Counted from the stretch's first letter, positions 36,136 to 44,705 are shown. The stretch: 64,000 nt of DNA from Fibrobacter sp. UBA4223 (GCA_002382975.1 DFTB01000015.1:15387-79386), one strand, 5' to 3'. A program made the numbers and translations. Notes: generated by a model not told the origin, from the letters alone.

Positions 36136-37545
36136 ATGGCTTCTAAAATCAAATCCGTTGTTGCCCGCCAGATCCTCGATTCTCGCGGCAATCCCACTCT
36201 CGAAGTTGATGTTACCCTCGAAAACGGCGTGAAGGGTCACGCCGCTGTTCCGAGCGGTGCTTCCACCGGTGAACGCGAAGCTTGCGAACTCCGCGACGGC
36301 GACAAGAAGACCTACTGCGGCAAGGGCACGCTCACTGCAGTGAAGAACGTGAACACCAAGATCGCGAAGAAGATTATCGGCATGGACCCGGCCAAGCAGA
36401 CCGAAGTCGACGACGCCATGATCGCTCTCGACGGCAACCGCATGCTCAAGAACACCCTCGGTGCAAACGCTATCCTCGGCGTTTCCATGGCTGTTTGCTG
36501 CGCCGCTGCTAACGACGCCAAGATGCCTCTCTACCAGTACATCGCCAAGCTCCATGGTACCAAGAAGCTCACGCTCCCCTGCCCGATGTGCAACGTGATT
36601 AACGGCGGTGCTCACTCCAGCGCCCCCATTGACTTCCAGGAATTCATGATCGCTCCGGTTGGCGCCAAGACTTTCTCCAAGGGCCTCCAGATGGTCACCG
36701 AAATCTTCCACGCCCTCAAGGCTGTGCTGAAGAAGGGTGGCTTCGACACGACCGTCGGTGACGAAGGTGGCTTCGCTCCTGGCGTCTCTATCAAGCCCGC
36801 CAAGAACAAGTTCGGTTACGAAATCACTGGCGTGATGACCCTCGAAAAGGCTCTCGACGCCCTCAAGGCTGCAACCACCAATGCCGGTTACAAGTTCGGC
36901 ACTGACATCAAGATCGCTCTTGACGTTGCTTCTTCTGAATTCTGCGACAAGAACACCAAGGCTGGCAAGCCGGAAACCTACACCTTCAAGAAGAGCACCA
37001 AGAAGACTGTCAAGTCTGCTGACATGGTGAAGCTCTACGAAAAGCTCATCGACAAGTACTCCATCTTCTCCATTGAAGACGGTCTCGACGAAGCTGACTG
37101 GGCTGGCTGGAAGGTCATGACCGACAAGCTCGGTGGCAAGATCAACCTCGTGGGTGACGACCTGTTCGTTACCAACCCGACCATCTTCGACGAAGGCATC
37201 AAGGCCGGTATCGCTAACGCCATCCTCATCAAGGTGAACCAGGTGGGTTCTGTGTCCGAAACTCTCGCCGCCATCAAGCGCGCTCAGAACGAAGGCTATG
37301 CTCCCATCGTTTCTCACCGCTCTGGCGAAACCGAAGACACCTTCATTGCTGACCTCGCCGTCGGTACTGCCGCTGGCCAGATCAAGACTGGTTCTCTCTC
37401 TCGTACGGACCGCGTTTGCAAGTACAACCGCCTCCTCCGCATCGAAGAAGAACTCGGCAAGGCTGCCGTGTACGCCGGTGACCCGCGCAAGGCTTGCAAG
37501 GCCCCTGCTAAGGCTTGCAAGAAGTGCGGCTGCAAAAAGGCCTAA
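36136..37545 (+). CDS. eno: Enolase with Cys/Lys-rich C-terminal tail
   Basis: A 469-residue enolase that interconverts 2-phosphoglycerate and phosphoenolpyruvate in glycolysis. The N-terminal RQILDSRGNPTLEVDV, the loop SGASTGERE, Mg ligands near IALDVASSEF, SIEDGLDEADW and LVGDDLFVT, and the signature ILIKVNQVGSVSET are all present. The protein is about 40 residues longer than usual. After the normal end (LRIEEELGKAAVYAG) comes a tail DPRKACKAPAKACKKCGCKKA with four Cys and many Lys, not seen in standard enolases. The tail could bind metal or be a repeat-derived extension. It is followed by hairpins and a terminator. Confidence 0.97.
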   Translation: MASKIKSVVARQILDSRGNPTLEVDVTLENGVKGHAAVPSGASTGEREACELRDGDKKTYCGKGTLTAVKNVNTKIAKKIIGMDPAKQTEVDDAMIALDGNRMLKNTLGANAILGVSMAVCCAAANDAKMPLYQYIAKLHGTKKLTLPCPMCNVINGGAHSSAPIDFQEFMIAPVGAKTFSKGLQMVTEIFHALKAVLKKGGFDTTVGDEGGFAPGVSIKPAKNKFGYEITGVMTLEKALDALKAATTNAGYKFGTDIKIALDVASSEFCDKNTKAGKPETYTFKKSTKKTVKSADMVKLYEKLIDKYSIFSIEDGLDEADWAGWKVMTDKLGGKINLVGDDLFVTNPTIFDEGIKAGIANAILIKVNQVGSVSETLAAIKRAQNEGYAPIVSHRSGETEDTFIADLAVGTAAGQIKTGSLSRTDRVCKYNRLLRIEEELGKAAVYAGDPRKACKAPAKACKKCGCKKA

Positions 37546-37563
37546 TCAGGCGAGAGTCGCGAC

Positions 37564-37619
37564 GGCAAGCTCGCTTGCCGGCATGACCGAGCCGCAAGGC
37601 CTGCGCTACGAAGTAGCGC
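37564..37619. repeat. Two perfect hairpins downstream of eno
   Basis: GGCAAGC-TC-GCTTGCC (37564-37579) and GCGCTAC-GAA-GTAGCGC (37603-37619) sit between the eno stop and its terminator. Neither has a T-tract. They look like intergenic repeat or mRNA-stability elements. Confidence 0.55.
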
Positions 37620-37662
37620 AACGCCAAGTAATTTCTTAAACCAATAGAACTTACTGAAAGAG

Positions 37663-37692
37663 GCGTCCCTATCAGGGGACGCTTCTTTTTTT
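37663..37692 (+). terminator. Intrinsic terminator of eno
   Basis: GCGTCCC and GGGACGC pair around a short loop and are followed by TTC and seven T's. Confidence 0.85.
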
Positions 37693-37717
37693 ATCTTGGT
37701 GGCGGAAGGTATCTTTT

Positions 37718-38560
37718 ATGAAAAAAGTGGACATGTGGTACAAGGCCGAAGGTTACTGCGCCGTAGAAGATTTTGAACTGGCAAGCTACCTGCTGTTTGA
37801 AGCCGGAGTGGCGACCCTCGAGGAACTGGACCCGAAGGCCGATGGTCGTACGGATTTTTGTTTCTATACCGACGACAAGGCCGAACGGGACCGCATCGTA
37901 GGGGCGTTTCCGCAGTACAACTGGACGCTGAGCGAGGAGCCTGCCAAGGATTGGGACAAATGGTGGCGGGACCGGGCGCAACCCGTTTCAGTAAGCCCCC
38001 ATCTGTGGGTGCGCCCGCCTTGGGTGGAATTTACGCCCGAAGACCCTGAGGCCGTTGTGCTGGAGCTGGAAGCGAAGACGGCCTTCGGTACAGGGGAACA
38101 CGACACTACCAGCAGTTGCGCCGCTCTCATGGAATCGGTAGATTTCAAGGGGAAGACGGTTCTGGACATTGGCACGGGTACGGGAATTTTGGCCATGTTT
38201 GCCCGGCGTCTGGGGGCGAAACTTGCGGTGGGTACCGAAATCGATCCGCTGACCATTCCCTGCATTGCCGAAAACTTCGAGCGGAACGGCTTTGGCACGA
38301 GCGATTGCGTGCTCGGCTTTTTGGATGCCTTCAAGGATGGAACAAAGTTCGATGTCATCCTCTGCAACATGATCCGCAGTGAACTCTGGCCGCTCCGTGA
38401 CGACATTGAAGACCTGCTTGCCCCCGGCGGTGAACTGATTATCAGCGGCCAGCTTCTGACTGAAAAAGATTACATCCTCAAGTGGTTCGAAGAGGCCGGA
38501 TTCAAGGTAAAGCAGGAACGAATCAGTACAGAGTGGTGGAGCGTGCTGGCCCACTCCTAA
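37718..38560 (+). CDS. prmA: Ribosomal protein L11 methyltransferase
   Basis: A 280-residue SAM-dependent methyltransferase of the PrmA family. The N-terminal domain that recognises L11 spans about 1-110 (WYKAEGYCAVEDFELASYLL..). The conserved TAFGTGEHDTT precedes the SAM motif DIGTGTGILAMFARRLGA, and CNMIRSEL takes the place of the usual catalytic-site N(I/L)xxxxL. It trimethylates L11 lysines. It is monocistronic here, ending just before a palindromic repeat shared with the end of the convergent gene. Confidence 0.92.
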   Translation: MKKVDMWYKAEGYCAVEDFELASYLLFEAGVATLEELDPKADGRTDFCFYTDDKAERDRIVGAFPQYNWTLSEEPAKDWDKWWRDRAQPVSVSPHLWVRPPWVEFTPEDPEAVVLELEAKTAFGTGEHDTTSSCAALMESVDFKGKTVLDIGTGTGILAMFARRLGAKLAVGTEIDPLTIPCIAENFERNGFGTSDCVLGFLDAFKDGTKFDVILCNMIRSELWPLRDDIEDLLAPGGELIISGQLLTEKDYILKWFEEAGFKVKQERISTEWWSVLAHS

Positions 38561-38580
38561 GTAGTCATGACGATAGCATC

Positions 38581-38604
38581 GTCATCCCCGGCTTGACCGG
38601 GGAT
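38581..38604. repeat. GTCAT-type palindrome at the ends of convergent genes
   Basis: GTCATCCCCGG..CCGGGGAT: 8-bp perfect arms ATCCCCGG/CCGGGGAT around CTTGA. It is the same family as the repeats at 17.2, 46.4, 50.9 and 52.1 kb, and here it contains the stop codon of the YgiQ-type gene. Confidence 0.7.
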
Positions 38605-40645
38605 CCCTTTGCTTTCGCTCGTTCTGGAAATTTTTCTTTTTATTCCCGAACTGTGCGGCGCGACGTTCCTTGCGGGCGGAATTTTCCCAGCGGCCTTTTT
38701 CGCCAACCTTCTTTGGAACGATGGTGCCGGAGCGCTGCTCCCGCTTTTGCTGTTCCCGCTCGCGGTATTCGGCGTTGGTTTCCCGTTCCTTGCTTGGGAA
38801 AAATTCCTTGCCTTCGGCCTTTGCGCTGCGGCTTAAGAGCAGGCGCCCGATCTTGCCCAACTTGAGGCGCTCCAGGGTGGCGCGGATCTGCGGTCGGTTC
38901 TCGGGAATGTACCAGAAGAAGAATTGCCTCTGGCTTTTCTTTTGCTCGGGCGTCTTCGCCACGTAAAGGGGCTTTCCGTCGGGAGTCATTTCGGAGTAGA
39001 ACATTTCCGTTGCAATCGTCATCGGCGTAGGCGTAAAGTCCTGAACCTGTTCCAGCTGGAACCCCAGCTGTTTTGTCTCCAGGGCGAGTTCCGCCATGTC
39101 GGCTTCGGTACAGCCCGGATGGCTACTGATGAAGTAGGGGATAATCTGCTGTTTTTTGCCGATGCGCTTGCATTCGTCGTCGAAGAATTCCTTGAACTTG
39201 TGGAACAGCGTAAAGCTGGGCTTGCGCATGAGTTTCAGGACTTCGTCGCTGGTGTGTTCCGGCGCCACCTTCAGGCGTCCGCTCACATGGTAGTCGATGA
39301 GTTCCCGGGCGTATTCCTCGTGGTCCTTGCGGAGTTCTGCGTCATTGGTTTCTTGCAGCAGCATATCGTAACGGACGCCGCTCCCGATAAACAGGTGCTT
39401 TACCTTCGGGTGATTGCGCACTTCGCGGTAGAGCTCCAGAATTTCCTTGTGGCGGGTGTCCATGTTGTCGCAAATCTTGGGCGTGAGGCAACTGGGCCGT
39501 GCACACTTTTGGCAACGGCTCTGGTCGCGGCCCCGCATGTTGTACATATTGGCGCTTGGGCCGCCTAAGTCGGTGATGGTGCCTGCAAAGCCGTCCATCT
39601 TCGTTATCAAATCTACTTCCCGCAAAATGCTTTCACGGCTACGGCTGGCAATGAACTTTCCTTGGTGGGCGTTGATGGCGCAGAAACTACAACCGCCGAA
39701 ACACCCCCGATGGGTGTTGATGCTGAACTTGATCATGTCGAAGGCGGGTATGTTTCCGCGCTTCTTGTAGCGGGGGTGGGGCTCGCGGGCATAGGGATAT
39801 TCGAAACTTTCGTCCAGTTCGCCGTATTCCAGCGGCGGGTATGCCGGGTTGATCACCACGGTCTGTTCCGCCACATCTTGCAATATGCGGCGCTGGAACC
39901 ACTTGTTGCATTCGATATCCACCTTGCGGCAGTTCTCGATTTGGTTCCGCTTGCTGGCCAGGCATTCTTCGTAACTGTAAAGCCGCAGGTCTTCCCAGTT
40001 CTTGTTCTTGGGAACGTTCCCCTTGGGTGCCAGGTAGGCCGTTTGCGGGATAGAGGTCAGGCTGGAGAAGGGCACGCCCTTTTTTAGGAGCCGTACCATT
40101 TCTTTCAGGGGCTTTTCGCCCATGCCGTAAACCAGAAGATCCGCCTGGGTGTCGAAAAGAATGCTCGGCTTGAGTCTGTCGCTCCAGTAGTCGTAATGGG
40201 TCACCCTACGCAGGCTCGATTCCAGTCCGCCAATCATCAGGGGCACATCGGGATAGAGTTTTTTCAGAATCTTCGCATAGGTGTAGGTCGCGTAATCGGG
40301 GCGGAATCCGGCCTTGTTGCCGGGAGTGAAGGCGTCGTCGCTCCTTAGGCGTTTTGCGGCGGTGTAGTGGTTCACCATGGAGTCCATGCCGCTACTAATG
40401 GCAAAGAACATTCGCGGGCGTCCAAGCTTCTTGAAATCCCGCAGGTCGTCGCGCCAGTTGGGCTGCGGGAGAATGGCCACCCGCAGGCCCTCGTGTTCGA
40501 AAAGCCTTGCCACTACGGCGTGGCCAAAGCAGGGGTGATCCACGTAGGCGTCGGCGCTGATGATAATTACGTCTACGTAATCCCAACCCAGTTCGTCTAG
40601 GTCTTCTTTGCAGATGGGTAAAAATCGTGGATCGTAATGGGGCAT
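38582..40645 (-). CDS. YgiQ family radical SAM protein (UPF0313)
   Basis: A 687-residue radical SAM protein. The N-terminal region (VDVIIISADAYVDHPCFGHAVVARLFEHEG) is the cobalamin-binding-like domain of the YgiQ family. The [4Fe-4S] motif CFGGCSFCAI follows in the middle, and Cys-rich CQKCARPSCLTPKICDN lies after it. The C-terminal ~80 residues are Lys/Arg/Glu-rich and disordered, and the final residues (RDPRSSRG) are encoded by a palindromic intergenic repeat. The reaction of this family is not established. The start MPHYDPRF at 40645 matches the family N-terminus; an upstream in-frame ATG adds 28 atypical residues. Confidence 0.92.
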   Translation of the reverse strand: MPHYDPRFLPICKEDLDELGWDYVDVIIISADAYVDHPCFGHAVVARLFEHEGLRVAILPQPNWRDDLRDFKKLGRPRMFFAISSGMDSMVNHYTAAKRLRSDDAFTPGNKAGFRPDYATYTYAKILKKLYPDVPLMIGGLESSLRRVTHYDYWSDRLKPSILFDTQADLLVYGMGEKPLKEMVRLLKKGVPFSSLTSIPQTAYLAPKGNVPKNKNWEDLRLYSYEECLASKRNQIENCRKVDIECNKWFQRRILQDVAEQTVVINPAYPPLEYGELDESFEYPYAREPHPRYKKRGNIPAFDMIKFSINTHRGCFGGCSFCAINAHQGKFIASRSRESILREVDLITKMDGFAGTITDLGGPSANMYNMRGRDQSRCQKCARPSCLTPKICDNMDTRHKEILELYREVRNHPKVKHLFIGSGVRYDMLLQETNDAELRKDHEEYARELIDYHVSGRLKVAPEHTSDEVLKLMRKPSFTLFHKFKEFFDDECKRIGKKQQIIPYFISSHPGCTEADMAELALETKQLGFQLEQVQDFTPTPMTIATEMFYSEMTPDGKPLYVAKTPEQKKSQRQFFFWYIPENRPQIRATLERLKLGKIGRLLLSRSAKAEGKEFFPSKERETNAEYREREQQKREQRSGTIVPKKVGEKGRWENSARKERRAAQFGNKKKNFQNERKQRDPRSSRG

Positions 40646-40679
40646 AGGGGTAAATCTAGAAAAGATGGTAGGGAGTGGC

Positions 40680-40703
40680 GAGTTGTGAATTATGAGTTGT
40701 GAG
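40680..40703. repeat. Short direct-repeat element, related to 44.68 kb
   Basis: GAGTTGTGAATTATGAGTTG contains two GAGTTGTGA-like units. The same motif on the other strand (AACTCATAACTC) appears at 44679-44705, so this is a dispersed intergenic repeat. Confidence 0.45.
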
Positions 40704-40725
40704 TAGAACTGACAACTGCTTGCTC

Positions 40726-42561
40726 TCAAGTTTCTAAGTACTTCGCCACCTGTTCCCTCACCTTGTTCCCCCGGACTTTCCCAAGCAAGATTTCGATATC
40801 TTCTAGAGGTGCTTCCATAAAGGCTTCGGCGCTCTTGTACTTGGAAAGAATCTTCACTCGGGTTTCATGCCCTACGCCTGGCATCTTGAGCCATTCCACT
40901 TCCAGGTCTTTCTTGCGCTTGCTCCGCTGGTAGGTAATGGCAAAGCGGTGGGCCTCGTCGCGGGCGTTCTGCAATAGCTTTAACGCGGGGCTGGTACGGT
41001 GCAGCACGATGCTCTTGCGGTCGTCGGGGAATACGATTTCTTCTAGCCGTTTGGCAAGTCCAATAAGCGGTAAATCCTGGTCGTGGCCCAGTTCTTTCAG
41101 AATCTGCATGGTGGCGTCCACCTGGCCCTTGCCGCCGTCGCAGACCCACAGGTCGGGCATTGGGGTGCCTTCGTCTTCGAGCCTGCGGATACGGCGGGTC
41201 ATGACCTCCCGCATGCTGGCGAAATCATCGACGCCGGTAACCGTCTTGATGATAAACTTGCGGTAGTTGCTCTTGTCGGGCTTGCCGTTCTTGAAGGCCA
41301 CGAGACTTGCCACGGTGTTGGTGCCGCTCAGGTGCGAGATGTCGACGCACTCGATACGGAAGGGAGTCTTTTTGAGGCCCAGAACTTTTTGCAGTTCGAA
41401 GACGCTCTGGTCGATTTCGCTGTATTTTTGCACTTCGGAACGCATTTCCACCAGAATCATGTCGGCGTTGGCCCCTGCCAATTTCAAGAATCCCATTTTT
41501 TCGCCCCGCTGGGGGTTGGTGAACCGCACCTTCCGCCCGGCCTTTTCGGAAAGCGTCTGCTGTAGCAGTTCCGCATCTTCGGGAAGGTCGATGTCGGTGG
41601 CGATTTCGGCGGGAATCATGGGCACGTCCATGTACCAGGGCAACACCATCTGGCGGAAAATTTCGGTGGCGTCATCTTCTAGCTTGCATTCCAGCCGGTA
41701 GTGCCTTCGCCCCCGGAGGACCCCGTTCCGGTATTCGAAAATAACCGCGGCGGCCATGGTCCCGTTCCGTCGGAGCGTCAAGATGTCTAGCGAAAGGTTC
41801 GGGTCGCTGACGTCTGTCTTCTGGTGGATTCCCGTGGCCTGCAGAGCCTGGATGGCGTCCCGCCGCTTGCCCGCCGTCTCAAAGTCCAGATTCGCGCTGG
41901 CCTCTTCCATTTCGCGCTGCCAGCGTTCCAAAAGGTCGTCCCGCTTGCCTTCGAGCAAGAGCTTTGCCTGCTCCACCTTTTCACGGTAGTCTTCTTCGGA
42001 GATGAGTCCTGCGCATGGGGCGTCGCAGCGTTCGATGTGGTAGTTCAGGCAGGGGCGCTGGGGCTTTGCGAGAGGCAGTTTCAGCTTGCATTCCCGAATG
42101 TGGAAAAGCCTCGCCGAGAGGTCGATCAGCTGGTCTATCATGCGGGACCCCATGAAGGGGCCGTAGTACAGGTTGTCGTCCTTGTGGACCGAGCGGGTCA
42201 GGAACAGCCTGGGGAAGGGTTCCTTCACCGAAAAGGCCAGGTAGGGGAAATGCTTGTCGTCTTTCAGCAGCACGTTGTACTTGGGCGTGTGCTTGCGGAT
42301 GAGGTTCGCCTCCAGAATCAGCGCTTCGGACTCGCTTTCGGTAATAATCCATTCGATGTCCCGGATGTAGGGGAGCATCAGCGTCGCCGCCCGGTGGCCC
42401 GTGTGGTCGGACCCGTCAAAGTAGCTCCGGACACGGTTCTTGAGCACCTTGGCCTTGCCGATGTAGATGATTTTCCCCTGGGCGTTCTTCATGATATAGA
42501 CGCCAGGGAGTGCCGGCAGTTCCGCGAGACGCCGTTCGATATGTTCGCCGAATTGGAGCAT
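40726..42561 (-). CDS. uvrC: UvrABC system protein C
   Basis: A 611-residue nucleotide-excision-repair nuclease subunit. An N-terminal GIY-YIG domain (PGVYIMKNAQGKIIYIGKAKVLKNRVRSYF) makes the 3' cut. A Cys-rich stretch (CLNYHIERCDAPCAG) and the UvrB-binding UVR motif (about 195-230) follow, then the RNase H-like domain that makes the 5' cut (CVDISHLSGTN..WVCDGGKGQ), and a C-terminal helix-hairpin-helix (PGVGHETRVKILSKY). The ATG at 42561 gives the normal N-terminus. Its ORF ends 80 bases before the YgiQ-type gene on the same strand. Confidence 0.97.
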   Translation of the reverse strand: MLQFGEHIERRLAELPALPGVYIMKNAQGKIIYIGKAKVLKNRVRSYFDGSDHTGHRAATLMLPYIRDIEWIITESESEALILEANLIRKHTPKYNVLLKDDKHFPYLAFSVKEPFPRLFLTRSVHKDDNLYYGPFMGSRMIDQLIDLSARLFHIRECKLKLPLAKPQRPCLNYHIERCDAPCAGLISEEDYREKVEQAKLLLEGKRDDLLERWQREMEEASANLDFETAGKRRDAIQALQATGIHQKTDVSDPNLSLDILTLRRNGTMAAAVIFEYRNGVLRGRRHYRLECKLEDDATEIFRQMVLPWYMDVPMIPAEIATDIDLPEDAELLQQTLSEKAGRKVRFTNPQRGEKMGFLKLAGANADMILVEMRSEVQKYSEIDQSVFELQKVLGLKKTPFRIECVDISHLSGTNTVASLVAFKNGKPDKSNYRKFIIKTVTGVDDFASMREVMTRRIRRLEDEGTPMPDLWVCDGGKGQVDATMQILKELGHDQDLPLIGLAKRLEEIVFPDDRKSIVLHRTSPALKLLQNARDEAHRFAITYQRSKRKKDLEVEWLKMPGVGHETRVKILSKYKSAEAFMEAPLEDIEILLGKVRGNKVREQVAKYLET

Positions 42562-42603
42562 TACTCCGAAAATAGAAAATCCCCAAAAAACAATGCTTTT
42601 TTC

Positions 42604-42631
42604 TTGTCCTTTTGTCAAAATTTTATATATC
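42604..42631 (+). promoter_or_regulatory. Promoter of the coiled-coil/zapA operon
   Basis: TTGTCC (42604-42609), 16 bp, TATATC (42626-42631), 39 bases before the start codon of the coiled-coil gene. Confidence 0.5.
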
Positions 42632-42670
42632 TTTTTATGGGGATGTTCCCCCTGGATTTACGGAGAAAAA

Positions 42671-43993
42671 ATGAACCTGGAAAATCTGAACGTTCTTTCA
42701 CAAAAGGTTGATGGCGTCTTGTCCACGGTACGTGGCCTGCGCCAAGAGGTTTCAAGCTTAAAGGTGCAGCTGGCCGAAGCCCAGTCCGGCCTGCAAGACA
42801 GGGAATCCCTGCTCCAGACGGCCAATGCGAGTTTGGCCGAATGCAAGGCGGCTCTCGACGTGAGGGCGAACCAGGCCGCGGTCCAGGCCGAGGCTCTGAA
42901 CAAGAAAGAACTGGCTCTTCAGGAACTGACCCAGAAGTTGGAACAGGCAAAGTCGGACATTGCCGCCAAGGAACAGCAGATTTCGACCCAGACGAGCGCC
43001 CTTTCCCAGAAAGAAACGGTCCTTGCGGGCAAAGAAGCCGAGCTGGCTGAAAAGACGGCCCTCCTTGCCCAGAAAACCGAGGAACTCGAAGAGAAAAACC
43101 GCCAGCTCGTAGCCAAGGACGAAATGCTCAATGAGCGGGACATGTCCTTGAACCAGAAAGACGTGGAACTGGCGGACAAGGCGACCCTGCTTTCGAAAAA
43201 TGCCGAAGAGCTTGCCATGCTGAAGCAGGAACTTGCCGAAAAGGAACAGATGCTTTCTTCCAAGATTGTGGAGCTTGCAGGTAAGGATACCGAGCTTGCA
43301 AAGAAGACCGAGGAATTGGCCCAGAAAGACGAAACGATCCAGAACCAGGCCGAAGAAATTGCCGAAATCCAGGACAAGTTCAAGCAGCTTCTGGCCACCA
43401 TCGAAAAGGAACTGGGCGCAGAATTCCCCGTGGACCAGTTCGTGGAAGGCGTCGAAGGAACGGCTCCCCGTGCCCCGATGGCACCTTCGGCAACGATTGC
43501 CACGGCGACAGTTGCAGCGTCGGCGGTTGCTGCCGACGATACCTTTGAAGAACCTGCCCAGGAGCAGACGGAACTGAATTTCGAGGAACCCCCACAAGAA
43601 GAACCGGCCGCTACCCTGACCGATGATTTCGAGATGCCCGCAGACGACCTTCCGCAAGAGGAACCCGTCGCTGACGAAACGGTCGCGGAACCTGCTCCGG
43701 CAGAGCCTGCTTTCGAAGAGCCCGCCGCCGAAGAACCTGCAAAGGCGGCGGAATGGTCGCCTGACCCGCTGTTACAAGAAGAGCCTGCTGCCGAGGAACC
43801 CGCTCCCGAGGAGCCTGCAAAGGAAGAACCGGCGGACGAGTTCGTGGAAGACCCGAGCCTCGGGCCTATCGTGGACATGACCATGTCCAGGGATGACGAC
43901 GAAGAAGAGCTTCCGGAAATTCACGGGGCCAACGAAAAGGACGATGATTTGTTCGCGAGTCGGGAGGGCTCGCAAGGAAATTTTTTCGGCTAA
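42671..43993 (+). CDS. Long coiled-coil protein with acidic Pro-rich tail, next to zapA
   Basis: A 440-residue protein without signal peptide. Residues 1-235 form one long coiled coil with heptad-like repeats such as (A/S)(Q/E)K(E/D)xELAxK. A short segment (KQLLATIEKELGAEFPVDQFVEGVEG) follows, then a disordered tail of EEPA/PAEEP repeats to about residue 415. CGGAG lies before the ATG at 42671, which fits better than the ATG 26 codons upstream. zapA follows after 43 bases. Coiled-coil partners of ZapA (ZapB-like or TIGR02449-type) are often encoded here, so a role in organising the FtsZ ring is plausible, but this protein is much longer. No family is certain. Confidence 0.75.
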   Translation: MNLENLNVLSQKVDGVLSTVRGLRQEVSSLKVQLAEAQSGLQDRESLLQTANASLAECKAALDVRANQAAVQAEALNKKELALQELTQKLEQAKSDIAAKEQQISTQTSALSQKETVLAGKEAELAEKTALLAQKTEELEEKNRQLVAKDEMLNERDMSLNQKDVELADKATLLSKNAEELAMLKQELAEKEQMLSSKIVELAGKDTELAKKTEELAQKDETIQNQAEEIAEIQDKFKQLLATIEKELGAEFPVDQFVEGVEGTAPRAPMAPSATIATATVAASAVAADDTFEEPAQEQTELNFEEPPQEEPAATLTDDFEMPADDLPQEEPVADETVAEPAPAEPAFEEPAAEEPAKAAEWSPDPLLQEEPAAEEPAPEEPAKEEPADEFVEDPSLGPIVDMTMSRDDDEEELPEIHGANEKDDDLFASREGSQGNFFG

Positions 43994-44036
43994 AATGGCT
44001 GATGGACGATGATCCATTCGGCGTAGGAATGCGATA

Positions 44037-44354
44037 ATGGCAGAATTGAATACACATAGACCGGTAAGCATAACGGTAGCCAAGGAAAAACTGCAGATCC
44101 GCACGGACCTTTCCGATAGCGACCTGCAGGAGGTGCTTGGCTTTATTGACGAACGCTTCGAAAGCTTCGGCAAGTACAACCTGGAAAACGCAAAACGCCT
44201 GGCGCTCTTGGCGCTGGATTTGGGCCAGCAGCTTTTCGATGTCCGCAAGATGCTCCGTCAGGCAAAAGTCCAGATGGACCAGATGGACCAGCGGCTGAAG
44301 GAACTTTCGTCCCTCCTGGAAGAGGGTCAGGACTCTTCGGAAGCCTGGAAGTAA
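44037..44354 (+). CDS. zapA: Cell division protein ZapA
   Basis: A 105-residue ZapA: N-terminal beta-alpha domain (PVSITVAKEKLQIRTDLSDSDLQEVLGFIDERF) and a C-terminal coiled-coil helix (QAKVQMDQMDQRLKELSSLLEE). ZapA tetramers cross-link FtsZ filaments at the division site. A hairpin terminator and a probable 6S RNA gene follow, the same zapA-6S RNA order as in many proteobacteria. Confidence 0.88.
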   Translation: MAELNTHRPVSITVAKEKLQIRTDLSDSDLQEVLGFIDERFESFGKYNLENAKRLALLALDLGQQLFDVRKMLRQAKVQMDQMDQRLKELSSLLEEGQDSSEAWK

Positions 44355-44357
44355 TCG

Positions 44358-44392
44358 GAAAACCCCGTTTTTGAACAAATTTCGGGGTTTTC
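44358..44392 (+). terminator. Intrinsic terminator after zapA
   Basis: GAAAACCCCG and CGGGGTTTTC pair perfectly around a 15-base AT-rich loop. The arm ends in TTTTC rather than a long T-tract. Confidence 0.7.
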
Positions 44393-44412
44393 TAAGATAT
44401 TAAAAAAAACAC

Positions 44413-44441
44413 TTGTTTTTAGCATCGTAGTTAGGTATATT
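44413..44441 (+). promoter_or_regulatory. Promoter of the 6S-like RNA
   Basis: TTGTTT (44413-44418), a 17-bp spacer and TATATT (44436-44441). The predicted start falls at the GGGC near 44445-44448, just before the closing stem of the RNA. Confidence 0.7.
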
Positions 44442-44446
44442 ATGGG

Positions 44447-44613
44447 CATAGGCATCCCACGGATTAACGCCCGATCTAACAAGATTATAAAAGCTCGTGG
44501 CTCTTGAGATTCAGTTTAGGCGCGCTTCGACGCGAAAAACAAAACCCCAAGGCACTGCTATCATTTCAGAATGAGTAGCTTCGAGTGTTCCACCGTGAGG
44601 GATGCCTTTTTTT
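44447..44613 (+). ncRNA. ssrS: Probable 6S RNA
   Basis: A ~165-nt segment with its own promoter and a closing stem joining its ends: AGGCATCC (44450-44457) pairs with GGATGCCT (44600-44607), continued by CACGG/CCGTG (44458-44462 and 44593-44597), then a T-run that would end the transcript. Inside are GTG..CTTG/CAAG..CAC pairings and a local hairpin GCTATCATT..AATGAGTAGC on the 3' side, so the whole fold is a rod with a central bubble, as in 6S RNA. Its place right after zapA is the classical one. 6S RNA mimics an open promoter and holds sigma-70-type RNA polymerase in stationary phase. No tag-like reading frame or tRNA-like end supports tmRNA. Confidence 0.6.
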
Positions 44614-44678
44614 ATTAGGTTTTAGGTGTCAATATTGAGTTATCCGTTACATTTTGGCGCCAAAGGCGCGACTATAAC

Positions 44679-44705
44679 AACTCACCACTCATAACTCATA
44701 ACTCC
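44679..44705. repeat. AACTCATAACTC repeat before the small membrane protein
   Basis: Tandem ACTCATA units, complementary to the element at 40680-40703. The block abuts the ATG of the next gene and leaves no Shine-Dalgarno sequence. Confidence 0.45.

Noticed and set aside
36094..37317. A 407-codon open frame antisense to eno
   Set aside because: Antisense shadow of a highly expressed, codon-biased gene.
44447..44613. tmRNA as the identity of the structured RNA after zapA
   Set aside because: No tRNA-like ends, no tag reading frame ending in Ala-Ala; rod shape and context fit 6S RNA better.
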